Positions 7,954 through 16,909 of a DNA stretch of 64,000 bases are shown piece by piece. Source of the stretch: Dyadobacter endophyticus (GTDB taxonomy: Bacteria; Bacteroidota; Bacteroidia; Cytophagales; Spirosomataceae); assembly GCF_014641595.1 (NCBI RefSeq), contig NZ_BMIA01000003.1:682001-746000 (forward strand), read 5' to 3'. The first letter of the stretch is position 1, and every line of letters starts with the position of its first letter. A program made the translations under genes and the position numbers. The notes under the pieces were generated by a model. The model ran no database searches. It saw only the letters and a list, made by a program, of their open reading frames with translations, and was not told the origin of the DNA.

Positions 7954-9345
7954 TTAGCCGCCCAGCTTAGTCAGGTAAGCGATCAGCAGCCTGACACCAT
8001 AGGCCGTTCCGGCTCGGCCGGGTGCAAACTCGGTATCTCCGAATGCAGTACCCGCGATGTCCAGGTGCGCCCATGCCTGGTGCCCGTCGGTAAATACTTC
8101 CAGAAATTTGGCTGCCACAATCGCGCCGGCGAGTGGTTTACCATGGTAGTTCTTTACATCCGCAATATCGGAGCTGACCTCTTCCTTGTATTCATCCCAA
8201 ACCGGCAGGCGCCACAAACGCTCCCCGGTTTCATCGGCTGCCTCGGTGAGCGCCGCCGCAAGATTGTCATTGGGTGTAAAAAGCCCTGCTGCCTCGTAAC
8301 CAAGCGTCTGGATGATGCTACCCGTGAGCGTCGCCAGGTCGATGAGTACATCCGGCTGATATTGTTTGACGGCATAATTCAGGCCGTCGGCAAGAATAAG
8401 CCTACCCTCCGCGTCGGTATCGATCACCTCGATGGTTTTACCTGCGTAAGAACCGATTACATCACCCGGCTTCATCGCCGAGCCATCGACGGAATTTTCC
8501 GTAGATGGTATCACACCGATAATTCGAACCGGCAGTTTCAGCTGCGCAGCCAACTCAACCGTGCCCAAAACCGCCGCTGCACCCCCCATATCGCTTTTCA
8601 TCAAATGCATATTGGCCGAGGGTTTGATGGAAATACCGCCCGTATCGAATGTGACGCCTTTGCCCACAAGCGCCACTGTTTGAGTATAATGCTGCGGTTT
8701 GTATTCCGAAACGATCATTACAGGTGGCTCGTCGCTCCCCTTATTCACAGCCAGCAGTGCGTGCATACCTTGCTCTTCCAGCTGACTTTTCTCCAATATC
8801 TCAACCGAATACCCGTTCTCCGCTCCGGACTTCCGGGCCCATTCGGCCAGTGTTGCAGGTTTTTTATAATTGGAAGGTGCATTCATCAGGTCCATCATGC
8901 GCATTTGCACTAAAGCCGTTTTCAAAGCATTCTCCGCCGACAGTTTGACCTCCGAACCTTCATCAGCCAAAATCGAGAGTATACCCGATTTGAAAAACTC
9001 ACTCACTACTTTCGGTTCGGTCTTGTACAGTTGCAGGTCATAACCGCCCAACACAATGCCATTCACCGCATTACCAACCCACGCTGCGTCACGCCCGCGT
9101 GCGTCGAGGGTAATGTGCGACGGCCAGCGGTCTTTTCTTTTGAAAAAAACTGACCGGAAAATTTTCGTGATCGCAGGAAGTTTAGGAGTTTTCCCCAATC
9201 CTACCCACAGCTCTTTCGAAGAATACCACCACAATTCCCCTTTCTCTCCTTTAAACATCTCTTGATTGGCGGGCCCGGCATCCTGGCCGAATGGGCGGAT
9301 GATCAGAATGTCTTCGTCTGGCTCGTGTATGATCGCTATTTGCAT
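7954..9345 (-). CDS. pepA: Leucyl aminopeptidase, peptidase family M17
   Basis: A 463-residue cytosolic metallopeptidase that removes N-terminal residues from peptides. The M17 active site is complete: VGKGVTFDTGG, MKSDMGGAAAV and the signature DTDAEGRLILADGL, which supply the two-zinc ligands and the catalytic Lys and Arg. I start at the ATG giving MQIAIIHEPDED; an upstream in-frame start would add 13 residues that do not look like the family. It lies downstream of the M28 peptidase on the same strand, but a hairpin with a T run (9372-9400) separates them. Confidence 0.92.
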   Translation of the reverse strand: MQIAIIHEPDEDILIIRPFGQDAGPANQEMFKGEKGELWWYSSKELWVGLGKTPKLPAITKIFRSVFFKRKDRWPSHITLDARGRDAAWVGNAVNGIVLGGYDLQLYKTEPKVVSEFFKSGILSILADEGSEVKLSAENALKTALVQMRMMDLMNAPSNYKKPATLAEWARKSGAENGYSVEILEKSQLEEQGMHALLAVNKGSDEPPVMIVSEYKPQHYTQTVALVGKGVTFDTGGISIKPSANMHLMKSDMGGAAAVLGTVELAAQLKLPVRIIGVIPSTENSVDGSAMKPGDVIGSYAGKTIEVIDTDAEGRLILADGLNYAVKQYQPDVLIDLATLTGSIIQTLGYEAAGLFTPNDNLAAALTEAADETGERLWRLPVWDEYKEEVSSDIADVKNYHGKPLAGAIVAAKFLEVFTDGHQAWAHLDIAGTAFGDTEFAPGRAGTAYGVRLLIAYLTKLGG

Positions 9346-9366
9346 GGTGTCGGGAATTCGGTTTAA

Positions 9367-9400
9367 TAAAAAAAGCAAAGACAATATATGCCTTTGCTTT
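9367..9400 (-). terminator. Terminator between the M28 peptidase and pepA
   Basis: On the minus strand AAAGCAAAG (9400-9392) pairs with CTTTGCTTT (9380-9372) around an 11-nt loop and runs into a T tract (to 9367). The 9-bp stem is AT-rich, so termination may be partial. Confidence 0.6.
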
Positions 9401-9421
9401 CAAAAATAGGTTACGGGGAAA

Positions 9422-10987
9422 TTAATCCAGTCCGCCGCGGCGTGTGGGCTTGCGTGGCTCGGGCCATGTGCCGGGTACACCTTTCGCGTCGACGGGTAAA
9501 ATGCTTTTTTCGCGAGATGTTTTAGCAGGATCCTCGCTGGCCTGGTAAGCCAGGATCGCTGCCAGGATCGCATTGCCCCGAACGTCGTCGAACACGATCT
9601 TATCATAAGTATCCCGGTTGGTATGCCAGGTATAGGTGCCGTACGACCAGTTCAACGAGCTGAGTGAAAACGCCGGAGCGCCAGCCGCTACAAACGACGC
9701 GAAATCGGAGCCGCCGGTGCCGGGAGCTCCGGGGAATTTGGTCTCGATAGGCGTGCGGATCGGTTCGGGGACTTTGGAAAGCCAGCGGGAAATGTATTCA
9801 TAGGCATTTAAAAAGCCTTGCCCGGAGAGGTTAACCACCCTACCCGTGCCATTATCCTGATTAAATACTGCCTGGATATTCTGAACAATTTCGGGGTGGT
9901 CTTCCACGAATGCGCGGGAGCCATTCAGCCCCTGCTCCTCGCTTCCCCAGTGTCCTACGAGAATAGTTCTCTTGGGATTGGGATATACTTTTTTCAGAAT
10001 ACGCATGGCTTCCATCATCACCAGCGTGCCGGTACCATTGTCGGTAGCACCCGTTCCGCCATCCCATGAGTCGAAATGCGCGGAGAGAATTACGTATTCG
10101 TTTGGCTTTTCGGTGCCTTTGATCTCCCCTACCGTATTGAATGTCTGACTTACTCCCGTTTCTTTCGCATCCGCACGCACGCTGATCTTCGGTGTATGCC
10201 CCGATTCGGCCAGGCGGTAAAGCAATCCGTAATCTTCGAGCGAAATATCAACCGTCGGAATGGCTTTGGTATAAGCCCCAAAAATTTTATTAGCCCCAAA
10301 ACCCTTTGACCAATACGACATTACCACACCTGCCGCACCAGCCTTCTCCAATGCAAGCGGTAATGCCCGGGAAGTGTAGCCAGTTTTTTTCAAACGATTA
10401 GCCCAGGCTTCGGTTTGCGCCTCGCGTTCCTTCTTCATTTTCTCGAACGACTCCTTGGTGCCAAATTCTTGCCAGTTATAATCCGGTCGGCCGGTGGGCT
10501 GATTCATGCTGATAAGCACAAATTTACCCTTTGCGGACGGCAGCCATTTCTGAAACGCTACCGAATCAGCCACGTCGGGCAGGATCACTACCTCGGCAGT
10601 TACCGTTTTGCCGTTCGTTCCCGGGCTCCACGCAAGTTGCATTCCTTCGAGTGATTTCACACGCGGTGCCACCATATCAATATGCGACACACCGCGCTCC
10701 CAACCGCGCCATTCACCCCATTTTTCATTTTTTGCCGTGATATTCCAGCCTTTGTATTTGGCCACGGCCCATTCGTGCGCCTGCTGCATTTGGGGCGATC
10801 CCACGAGTCTGGGCCCGATGACGTCCATCAGCTCATGGCCTAATTTTTCAAGTTGTGAATTTTCGGTCGCTTCCTTCACGATGTTTTCAACCACCGGGTC
10901 TTTCCTGACCGGCTCTTTACTTTGCGCAAAAACAAAATTGGCCTGGCTCGAAAGACAAAGGGTCAGGAGCAAATAGATTTTTTTCAT
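9422..10987 (-). CDS. Secreted M28-family zinc aminopeptidase with PA-like insert
   Basis: A 521-residue protein with a Sec signal peptide (IYLLLTLCLSSQANFVFA). After a PA-domain-like middle region comes the M28 catalytic domain with its zinc ligands: SAHFDSWDGGTGATDNGTG (His and bridging Asp), GHWGSEEQGLNGSRAF (Glu pair), GGSDFASFVAAG (Asp) and YTWHTNRDTYDKI (His). The active site appears intact. It should cleave N-terminal residues from peptides in the periplasm or outside. The next gene downstream is the M17 aminopeptidase, suggesting a shared role in peptide use. The C-terminus is basic and proline-rich (WPEPRKPTRRGGLD). Confidence 0.88.
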   Translation of the reverse strand: MKKIYLLLTLCLSSQANFVFAQSKEPVRKDPVVENIVKEATENSQLEKLGHELMDVIGPRLVGSPQMQQAHEWAVAKYKGWNITAKNEKWGEWRGWERGVSHIDMVAPRVKSLEGMQLAWSPGTNGKTVTAEVVILPDVADSVAFQKWLPSAKGKFVLISMNQPTGRPDYNWQEFGTKESFEKMKKEREAQTEAWANRLKKTGYTSRALPLALEKAGAAGVVMSYWSKGFGANKIFGAYTKAIPTVDISLEDYGLLYRLAESGHTPKISVRADAKETGVSQTFNTVGEIKGTEKPNEYVILSAHFDSWDGGTGATDNGTGTLVMMEAMRILKKVYPNPKRTILVGHWGSEEQGLNGSRAFVEDHPEIVQNIQAVFNQDNGTGRVVNLSGQGFLNAYEYISRWLSKVPEPIRTPIETKFPGAPGTGGSDFASFVAAGAPAFSLSSLNWSYGTYTWHTNRDTYDKIVFDDVRGNAILAAILAYQASEDPAKTSREKSILPVDAKGVPGTWPEPRKPTRRGGLD

Positions 10988-11132
10988 GTAATTGGTGGTT
11001 TAAGAAATATCGTTGCCTAATGTAGGAAATCGATATGATGCTTTCCACACGCTCTTAAAAAATTCTAAATTGATATTTTAATTATATTATTCCAATGCCA
11101 GGCATTCACCGGACGCTGGTTCACAGGCAGAT

Positions 11133-12056
11133 ATGTTAAACAGGATTACTGCATTCGTATTTTTTGCCAATTACTTCGTTGGATTACTGGCGGTGGCATT
11201 ATCCGTTGAAACTGCCTTTCAGCTTAACATCCCGCTCAACTCCCCTGCCTATTACATTCTACTGTTCTGCACGACGGTTTTTTATTACACCATTGCCTAT
11301 TCAGGGCCGGTTGTTCCGAAAGTTTCTGCCAACCCGAGAACGGAATGGTACCGGTTGCATTACCGGTTCGTGCGAATCAGCCAGGTGATTCTGTTCAGCA
11401 TTTGTGCGCTACTGGGAAGTTGGTACCTGGTACAAAATCTCAATGGGCTATTGCATTTCCCCCTCCATTTCTGGCTGGTTTTGTCGGTGGTGCCGCTGGC
11501 AGCAGTGCTGTATTATGGCTTACTTCCAAAATCGCTCATTTCCTTTAACCTGAGGCGGACAGGCTGGCTGAAAGCATTTGTGATCGGGTTCGTATGGGCC
11601 GGATGCGTGAACCTTTTCCCGGTGGCGGCATTGAAAATCGAGCAGGACATCACGGCCGCGGAGCCTTTGCTCATGCTCTGGCTTTTTACCAAAAACTGGA
11701 TGTTTTGCACCGTAAACGCCATTATGTTCGATATGAAGGACTATGAGGATGACGCGAATATTCAGTTGAAAACATTTGCGGTAAGGATGGGCCTTCGGAA
11801 TACGATCTATGTCGTGCTGATACCCCTTCTGCTCATCGGGCTGTTTGCTTTTCTTGCATTTGCGATTTACCAACATTTCGGCATTCCCACGATACTCTTC
11901 AATATGGTGCCGTTTGTTTGCCTGCTCGCTGTCGCATTTTCTCTTCAGCGGCGGCAAAGCATTTTGTTCTACCTCATTGTGATCGACGGTTTGTTGCTCG
12001 TAAAAGCATTATGCGGGATAGCCGGAAGCTTTTTCGCACACCAACACCTGCACTAA
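11133..12056 (+). CDS. UbiA-like prenyltransferase homolog lacking the first Asp motif
   Basis: A 307-residue membrane protein with about eight hydrophobic segments. The second half has a UbiA-like second Asp motif, FDMKDYEDDANIQLKTFAVR, close to the DxxDxxxD loop that binds prenyl diphosphate and Mg2+. The first motif (NDxxDxxxD) expected after the second membrane segment is absent; that region reads FYYTIAYSGPVVPKVSANP. It may be a divergent enzyme or one with lost catalysis. The next gene, 3 bp away, is a SAM methyltransferase, the order expected if a prenylated product is then methylated. The upstream 145 bp contain no obvious promoter, only AT-rich sequence. Family assignment moderate. 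Confidence 0.6.
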   Translation: MLNRITAFVFFANYFVGLLAVALSVETAFQLNIPLNSPAYYILLFCTTVFYYTIAYSGPVVPKVSANPRTEWYRLHYRFVRISQVILFSICALLGSWYLVQNLNGLLHFPLHFWLVLSVVPLAAVLYYGLLPKSLISFNLRRTGWLKAFVIGFVWAGCVNLFPVAALKIEQDITAAEPLLMLWLFTKNWMFCTVNAIMFDMKDYEDDANIQLKTFAVRMGLRNTIYVVLIPLLLIGLFAFLAFAIYQHFGIPTILFNMVPFVCLLAVAFSLQRRQSILFYLIVIDGLLLVKALCGIAGSFFAHQHLH

Positions 12057-12059
12057 GCC

Positions 12060-12746
12060 ATGGTAAACAACTACGACCGCATTGCCGGAAACTATGACAG
12101 GCTAAGCAGGCTGATATTCGGCAAAGCCATCATCCGTGCGCAGCAATCGCTATTGCCGCTCCTGACGCCTCCCGCACGCATGCTCATCGTAGGCGGAGGA
12201 ACGGGCTGGATACTGGAAGAAATTGCAAGAGTTTGTCCGTCCGGATTGACGATTGATTATGTGGAAATCTCTTCAAATATGCTGGACCTTGCCCAAAAAA
12301 AGGATTTGAGAGACAACAAGGTCACATTCATCCACGCAGCCATTGAAGATTACCTCGCTTCCGCGGCCTACGAGGTCGTGATGACGCCCTTTCTTTTCGA
12401 CAATTTTAGTCCTGAGCGTGCACGGACAGTCTTTCAAAAATTGAATAATATGCTTGAAAACGGTGCATTATGGCTTTTTACCGACTTTCATATAGACAAA
12501 GACCTGAACCGCCTGTGGCAGAAAGCCTTGTTGCGGTCTATGTATTTATTCTTCAAAAATATTAGTCATGTGGAAGCCGATCAATTGCCTGATATGCCAA
12601 CACTTTTTGACCGTAACGACTATCATTTGACACTTGAAACCTTCCATTTCGGCGGTTTTATCCGCTCGGCTGCTTACCGCAAATCAGGCGACGGCGGCAC
12701 GTCTCCGACCGAAGATAAACCGCTCATTGAAAATGATGATCGATAG
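12060..12746 (+). CDS. Class I SAM-dependent methyltransferase
   Basis: A 228-residue protein. Motif I is MLIVGGGTGWILEEIA, followed by an acidic strand end (IDYVEISSNMLDLA) that should hold the SAM ribose, so the Rossmann fold is convincing. The N-terminal NNYDRIAGNYDRLSRLIFG resembles UbiE-type enzymes. Substrate unknown; its 3-bp distance from the UbiA-like gene suggests a lipid or quinone-like substrate, which is inference. The last 63 bp overlap the 3' end of the RarD-like gene on the opposite strand, and the C-terminal tail (GDGGTSPTEDKPLIENDDR) looks disordered. Confidence 0.82.
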   Translation: MVNNYDRIAGNYDRLSRLIFGKAIIRAQQSLLPLLTPPARMLIVGGGTGWILEEIARVCPSGLTIDYVEISSNMLDLAQKKDLRDNKVTFIHAAIEDYLASAAYEVVMTPFLFDNFSPERARTVFQKLNNMLENGALWLFTDFHIDKDLNRLWQKALLRSMYLFFKNISHVEADQLPDMPTLFDRNDYHLTLETFHFGGFIRSAAYRKSGDGGTSPTEDKPLIENDDR

Positions 12747-13583
12747 CAGGATCAGCGAGTAGGCCGTGATCTGCGTAGTGTTGATGGGTTCGTGGAAGTA
12801 GAACAGTGCAATGGCGAAGTTCATCAATGGATTGATATACAACAAAATACCCATTGTCGATGAGGTTACCCCCTGCAATGCGTACAGATTCATAAACAGC
12901 GGAATGATCGTAAAAACGACGGCTATCAGTGTGATCAGTATGTAAAATGAAGCCTCTGTCGGCAGCGCGGCGCTATATTTTGGATAAAAAGGCAGCAGTA
13001 GCAATGCCGAGAAAATAATCTGGATCGTGAGCACGAGGAACTTGTCGATCCCCGTATTCTTGCGCTGGCTAACGAGGTAGAGTGCATAGGAAGCCGCTAC
13101 AATCAGGCTATACAAAATATCGGCTATGTTATTAAATGACAACAATATACAACTCAATACGCTTAGCAATACGGCCGTCCATTGCCATTTACTCAGTTTT
13201 TCATCCAGCACGAAAAACGCGATCACGGTCGTCATGATCGGGCAGACGAGATATGCGAACGAGGCGGCTTTCACGCTGATGTGGTTCATCACATAAATGA
13301 AGAAAAACCAGTTGGCGGTCAGCAGCACGCCGCCGATCAACGTGAGGAATGCCACCTGCCGTTTCCGCGCCACAGGCATTGCTTTAAATGCCGCAATGCT
13401 GTCTCTCAGCACTTTCACCCGTACAAACAAGCTGATCACCGCCATCACAGCAGCACACATGAACACGCGGTAAAAAAGGATATCGAGCGACGGATAACCC
13501 TTCAATGGTTTGAGGGCCAGACTAAAAAAGCCCCAGATCAGAAACGAAATAAATGCGGTGAGGTAGTACTTTGAAAATTTCAT
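12684..13583 (-). CDS. EamA/RarD-type drug/metabolite transporter family permease
   Basis: A membrane protein of about 299 residues with ten predicted helices and two EamA-type repeats (LTAFISFLIWGFFSLAL and later TAVLLSVLSCILLSFN, with a terminal half ending FYFHEPINTTQITAYSLIL). RarD-like exporters move metabolites out of the cytoplasm; the substrate is unknown. An upstream extension of 39 residues is open but lacks membrane character, so I choose the internal ATG giving MKFSKYYLTAF. The 3' end overlaps the methyltransferase gene by 63 bp. Confidence 0.82.
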   Translation of the reverse strand: MKFSKYYLTAFISFLIWGFFSLALKPLKGYPSLDILFYRVFMCAAVMAVISLFVRVKVLRDSIAAFKAMPVARKRQVAFLTLIGGVLLTANWFFFIYVMNHISVKAASFAYLVCPIMTTVIAFFVLDEKLSKWQWTAVLLSVLSCILLSFNNIADILYSLIVAASYALYLVSQRKNTGIDKFLVLTIQIIFSALLLLPFYPKYSAALPTEASFYILITLIAVVFTIIPLFMNLYALQGVTSSTMGILLYINPLMNFAIALFYFHEPINTTQITAYSLILLSIIIFNERFIFGRRRAAVA

Positions 13584-13756
13584 CAGGCTGTCGATGTGGT
13601 GTGGACCGTGATTTTGAAACAGCAAAAAATGCAGTCGGGTTCGTGCCATTTTCCCTGAAAGTAATATTGATCTTCGAAAATTAACTTTTTCAGAATGCAA
13701 CCGTTGGTTAACCTATCGTGTCAATCAGACAGTTTCCATTCCAAAAACCCAGGTCC

Positions 13757-14464
13757 ATGAAAATTCTTTACGTCCTTCCATTCCTATTGTTTTGCAAGAT
13801 CAGTCTTGCGCAGCGCACCACCTTTTCTGTCGGACTTAACAGCGGAATTTCGCGCTTTGCCGGTCCGAGCGCGGAAAAGACGACTTCGTCCAGTACTGGT
13901 GGTCCTTTCTGTAATTGCGCTATGCGCGAAGCCAGCTATCTGGGCAGCGTGCCCGCTGCTACTTACGGTGCAAGCCTGGCTGTGCAGCACGAGTACAAAA
14001 ATCACTTCCTGTTGGGACTGGAAGCCGGCTACGAGAACCTCCGTACACGGATCAATATCGAACAATACCAGATCGACGATATGATCTTCAATACCGAAAA
14101 CGCGTATAGCATTACCAGGAATCATTTCATCAACATTTTCCCAAGTGCAGGGTATAATTTTCCATTGGCCGAGGATCTGAACCTTTCGCTCCGCGGCGGT
14201 GCAGATTTAGGTATAGGTCTGAGCAGTTCCAGCCGTCTCGTTATACGCGACATATTCGAAGATGACCAACACGCCGACCGCGATGGCCTCGCACCTGGGC
14301 TTGACTTCCGTCCCAGGATCGAGGCGAAAATATCCGGCAAACGGCTCGGCCTGACCGTCAATTACTCGCACGGGGTTACGAACTGGCTTAACGGCTGGGC
14401 AGGCGGCCCTACCGAGCTCTACATGCGCGTCGTCCGGGTGGGCGTGCAATACAGGTTATTCTAA
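13757..14464 (+). CDS. Outer membrane beta-barrel protein
   Basis: About 235 residues from an internal ATG that starts a clear signal peptide (MKILYVLPFLLFCKISLA). The mature part alternates polar and hydrophobic residues in strands and ends in a C-terminal aromatic (VGVQYRLF), the usual signature of an outer membrane barrel. The opening strand is TTFSVGLNSGISRFAGPS. A CNC pair sits in an early loop (GGPFCNCAMREA), which could form a disulfide. The frame is open 13 codons further upstream, but that extension would bury the signal peptide. No specific function can be assigned. Confidence 0.72.
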   Translation: MKILYVLPFLLFCKISLAQRTTFSVGLNSGISRFAGPSAEKTTSSSTGGPFCNCAMREASYLGSVPAATYGASLAVQHEYKNHFLLGLEAGYENLRTRINIEQYQIDDMIFNTENAYSITRNHFINIFPSAGYNFPLAEDLNLSLRGGADLGIGLSSSSRLVIRDIFEDDQHADRDGLAPGLDFRPRIEAKISGKRLGLTVNYSHGVTNWLNGWAGGPTELYMRVVRVGVQYRLF

Positions 14465-14532
14465 AAAAGCAGTAAAAGAGGAACCATAGTCGGCTTATTT
14501 GGCTTGATTGATAAGGCAATATTTAATCAAGT

Positions 14533-15330
14533 ATGACATTTTCCGACATCCGGCTGGTGGCTACCGATATGGACGGTACGCTTTTGAACTCCAAACACGA
14601 AATCCACGAATCCTTTTTTCCCGTTTTCAGAAAACTCAAAGATCACGGGATCATTTTTGTAGCAGCCAGCGGTCGTCAGTATTTCAACCTCGCCAAAACG
14701 CTCGATGCGGTAAAGGACGAGGTCATTTTTGCCGCAGAAAATGGCAGTTATGTCGTTTTTAAAGGTGAAGAAATCCACATTCAGGCCGTCGATCCCGAGA
14801 TTACCCGCGAGCTGATATTGATTTCAAGAAAGATCAAAAACACTTATCCGATCATTTGCGGGAAGAAAAAGGCCTACGTTGAAAATGACGATGAGGAGTT
14901 TATCAATCACCTCAAACTCTATTTTGAAAGATATGAGGTGGTGAACGACCTGCTCGAAATCACCGACGATCAGTTTCTGAAATTCACATTGTGCGATCTG
15001 GCCGGTTCCGAAGTGAACAGCTACCCGCATTATAAAAAATACGAAGAAGACCTGCAAGTGAAAGTCTCCGGGCCGATCTGGCTGGATATTTCGCACAAAA
15101 AGGCCAACAAAGGTCGTGCAATGGAAGTTTTGCAGGAAAAATTCAATGTCACTGCAGGGCAGACAATGGTTTTCGGCGATTACCTCAACGACCTCGAAAT
15201 GCTCGAAAAGGCACATTACTCCTACGCCATGGCGAATGCGCACCCGGATATCAAAAAAATAGCCCGTTTCATCGCCAAAAGCAACGATGAAAACGGGGTA
15301 GTAGAAATCCTTTCGGAAATCACAGAGTAA
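14533..15330 (+). CDS. Cof-type HAD hydrolase (sugar phosphatase-like)
   Basis: A 265-residue HAD phosphatase of the Cof/YidA subfamily (cap type C2). Motif I is VATDMDGTLLNSKHEI with both catalytic Asp residues, motif II is AASGRQYFN, and the late motifs are KANKGRAMEVLQE (Lys) and VFGDYLNDLEMLEKA (Asp pair). It should dephosphorylate phosphorylated sugars or cofactors in the cytoplasm. A weak inverted repeat (CTTGATT at 14503-14509, AATCAAG at 14525-14531) precedes the start. Its stop is 9 bp from the stop of the opposing fabF-like gene. Confidence 0.9.
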   Translation: MTFSDIRLVATDMDGTLLNSKHEIHESFFPVFRKLKDHGIIFVAASGRQYFNLAKTLDAVKDEVIFAAENGSYVVFKGEEIHIQAVDPEITRELILISRKIKNTYPIICGKKKAYVENDDEEFINHLKLYFERYEVVNDLLEITDDQFLKFTLCDLAGSEVNSYPHYKKYEEDLQVKVSGPIWLDISHKKANKGRAMEVLQEKFNVTAGQTMVFGDYLNDLEMLEKAHYSYAMANAHPDIKKIARFIAKSNDENGVVEILSEITE

Positions 15331-15339
15331 GGCAATGCC

Positions 15340-16590
15340 CTACTCCGTATATTTTTTGAATATGGAAGTCGCCGTATGCCCACCGAAACCGAAGGTGTTG
15401 TTCAGCGCGTAATTCACGGTCTGGTTCAGCGATTTGCCGAGCACGATATTCATGCCTTCGGGAATCGCCTCGTCGAGGTTTTCGGTATTAATCGTACCCG
15501 GAATGATATCGTTCTTCACCGCCAGGGCACAAACGATGCTTTCCAGTGCTCCCGCCGCGCCCAACAAGTGGCCGGTCATCGATTTGGTAGCGCTGATCGC
15601 CACCGGATGATCCCCGAACACGGTTTTCATGCCTTGCAGCTCGCTCATATCGCCCAATCCGGTTGAAGTCGCGTGCGCATTCACGTAGTCGATCTTGTCG
15701 GCTGTAATACCCGCTTCTTTCAGGGCCTTTTTCATGCCTAATGCGGCTCCCATACCGTCTGGAGGCGTACCGGTGAGATGATAAGCATCGGCAGCCATGC
15801 CGCCGCCGACGATTTCGGCATATATTTTGGCGCCTCTCGCTTTGGCATATTCCAGGTCTTCGAGGATCAATGCCGCCGCGCCTTCGCCCATGACAAAACC
15901 GTCACGGTCTTTGTCAAATGGCCTGGAAGCGGTTGTCGGATCGTCGTTTCTTTTGGAAAGTGCCTGCGCTGCGCTGAAACCGCCCAATGCAGAATAAATG
16001 ATGGCCGCCTCCGAACCACCGGCGACCATCAGTTTAGCTTTACCCATGCGGATCGTATCGAACGCGCTGATCAATGCCGTGTTGGAAGAGGCACAGGCCG
16101 AAACGGTACAATAGTTGGGCCCATGCAGCTTGTGGCGGATCGAGATAACGCCCGCCGCAATGTCCACAATCATTTTGGGAATAAAGTAGGGATTGAAACG
16201 CGGTATGCCGCCCGAAGCGTGAAATTCCAGCAGTTGGTCTTCAAAAGTGCCCATCCCGCCGTTTCCTGTCGCCCAAATCACGCCCATATCATAACGGTCT
16301 TCCACATCGATATTCGCGAAATCCAGTCCGGCATCTTTAATCGCCGTGTCCGACGCCGCAATCGCGTATTGGGTATGCAAGTCGTATTTTTTGATCTCTT
16401 TCTTCTCGATATAATCTTCGGGCTTGAAGTCTTTCACTTCGCAGCCGAACTGCGTTTTGAATTTGGAAACGTCTATTTTCGTAATGGTAGCAGCACCGCT
16501 TTTACCATCTACAATATTTTGCCAGAATTCGTCCACAGAATTCCCCAGCGGAGAAATAACCCCCAGGCCGGTAACTACTACTCTTTTCAT
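15340..16590 (-). CDS. fabF: Beta-ketoacyl-ACP synthase II (FabF-type)
   Basis: A 416-residue condensing enzyme that elongates acyl-ACP with malonyl-ACP. The Cys-His-His active site is intact: VSACASSNTALISAFDT (nucleophile), NAHATSTGLGD and SMTGHLLGAAGALE, plus NNTFGFGGHTATSIF near the end. I start at MKRVVVTGLGVISPLG, the usual FabF N-terminus. It is not next to acpP as the housekeeping fabF often is; instead it trails DUF2798 and SDR genes by 36 and 49 bp behind TetR-like operators. It could therefore be a second KAS serving a special lipid or polyketide. Confidence 0.88.
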   Translation of the reverse strand: MKRVVVTGLGVISPLGNSVDEFWQNIVDGKSGAATITKIDVSKFKTQFGCEVKDFKPEDYIEKKEIKKYDLHTQYAIAASDTAIKDAGLDFANIDVEDRYDMGVIWATGNGGMGTFEDQLLEFHASGGIPRFNPYFIPKMIVDIAAGVISIRHKLHGPNYCTVSACASSNTALISAFDTIRMGKAKLMVAGGSEAAIIYSALGGFSAAQALSKRNDDPTTASRPFDKDRDGFVMGEGAAALILEDLEYAKARGAKIYAEIVGGGMAADAYHLTGTPPDGMGAALGMKKALKEAGITADKIDYVNAHATSTGLGDMSELQGMKTVFGDHPVAISATKSMTGHLLGAAGALESIVCALAVKNDIIPGTINTENLDEAIPEGMNIVLGKSLNQTVNYALNNTFGFGGHTATSIFKKYTE

Positions 16591-16626
16591 ACAGTTTGGT
16601 TGTTTGATCCAAGACATCAGGAGCGT

Positions 16627-16860
16627 TTAGTCAACCTCCTGAGTCAGTGTATCTTTGAAGATATCGTCGACCATTTTCTGCACCTTCGGGCCAATCAGCA
16701 GGATTGCCGGGATGACGATCAGATACGACATGCTCCAAGATTTGAGCCAAATCACCAAAAAATTGGCAACAAATCCAATATTTACAGAAATCAAAGCGAA
16801 GGAAATTATCCCCGTCGTAACAACTCCCATAATCATGGCGAAAGCGATTTTCTGTCTCAT
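16627..16860 (-). CDS. DUF2798 small membrane protein
   Basis: A 77-residue protein with two hydrophobic segments (IAFAMIMGVVTTGIISFALI and MSYLIVIPAILLIGPKVQKM), matching the DUF2798 family of small inner membrane proteins. The family often occurs next to SDR enzymes and TetR regulators. It lies between the SDR gene (49 bp) and fabF (36 bp) on the same strand. Function unknown. Confidence 0.75.
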   Translation of the reverse strand: MRQKIAFAMIMGVVTTGIISFALISVNIGFVANFLVIWLKSWSMSYLIVIPAILLIGPKVQKMVDDIFKDTLTQEVD

Positions 16861-16909
16861 GTCGGATGTGATTTTTGTGAATTGAAGGTTACATTCTATG
16901 ACTGGCTCC

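Noticed and set aside
7951..8913. 320-codon open frame opposite the M17 aminopeptidase gene
   Set aside because: It lies fully within a gene with all M17 motifs, and its product is Arg/His-rich without recognisable features.
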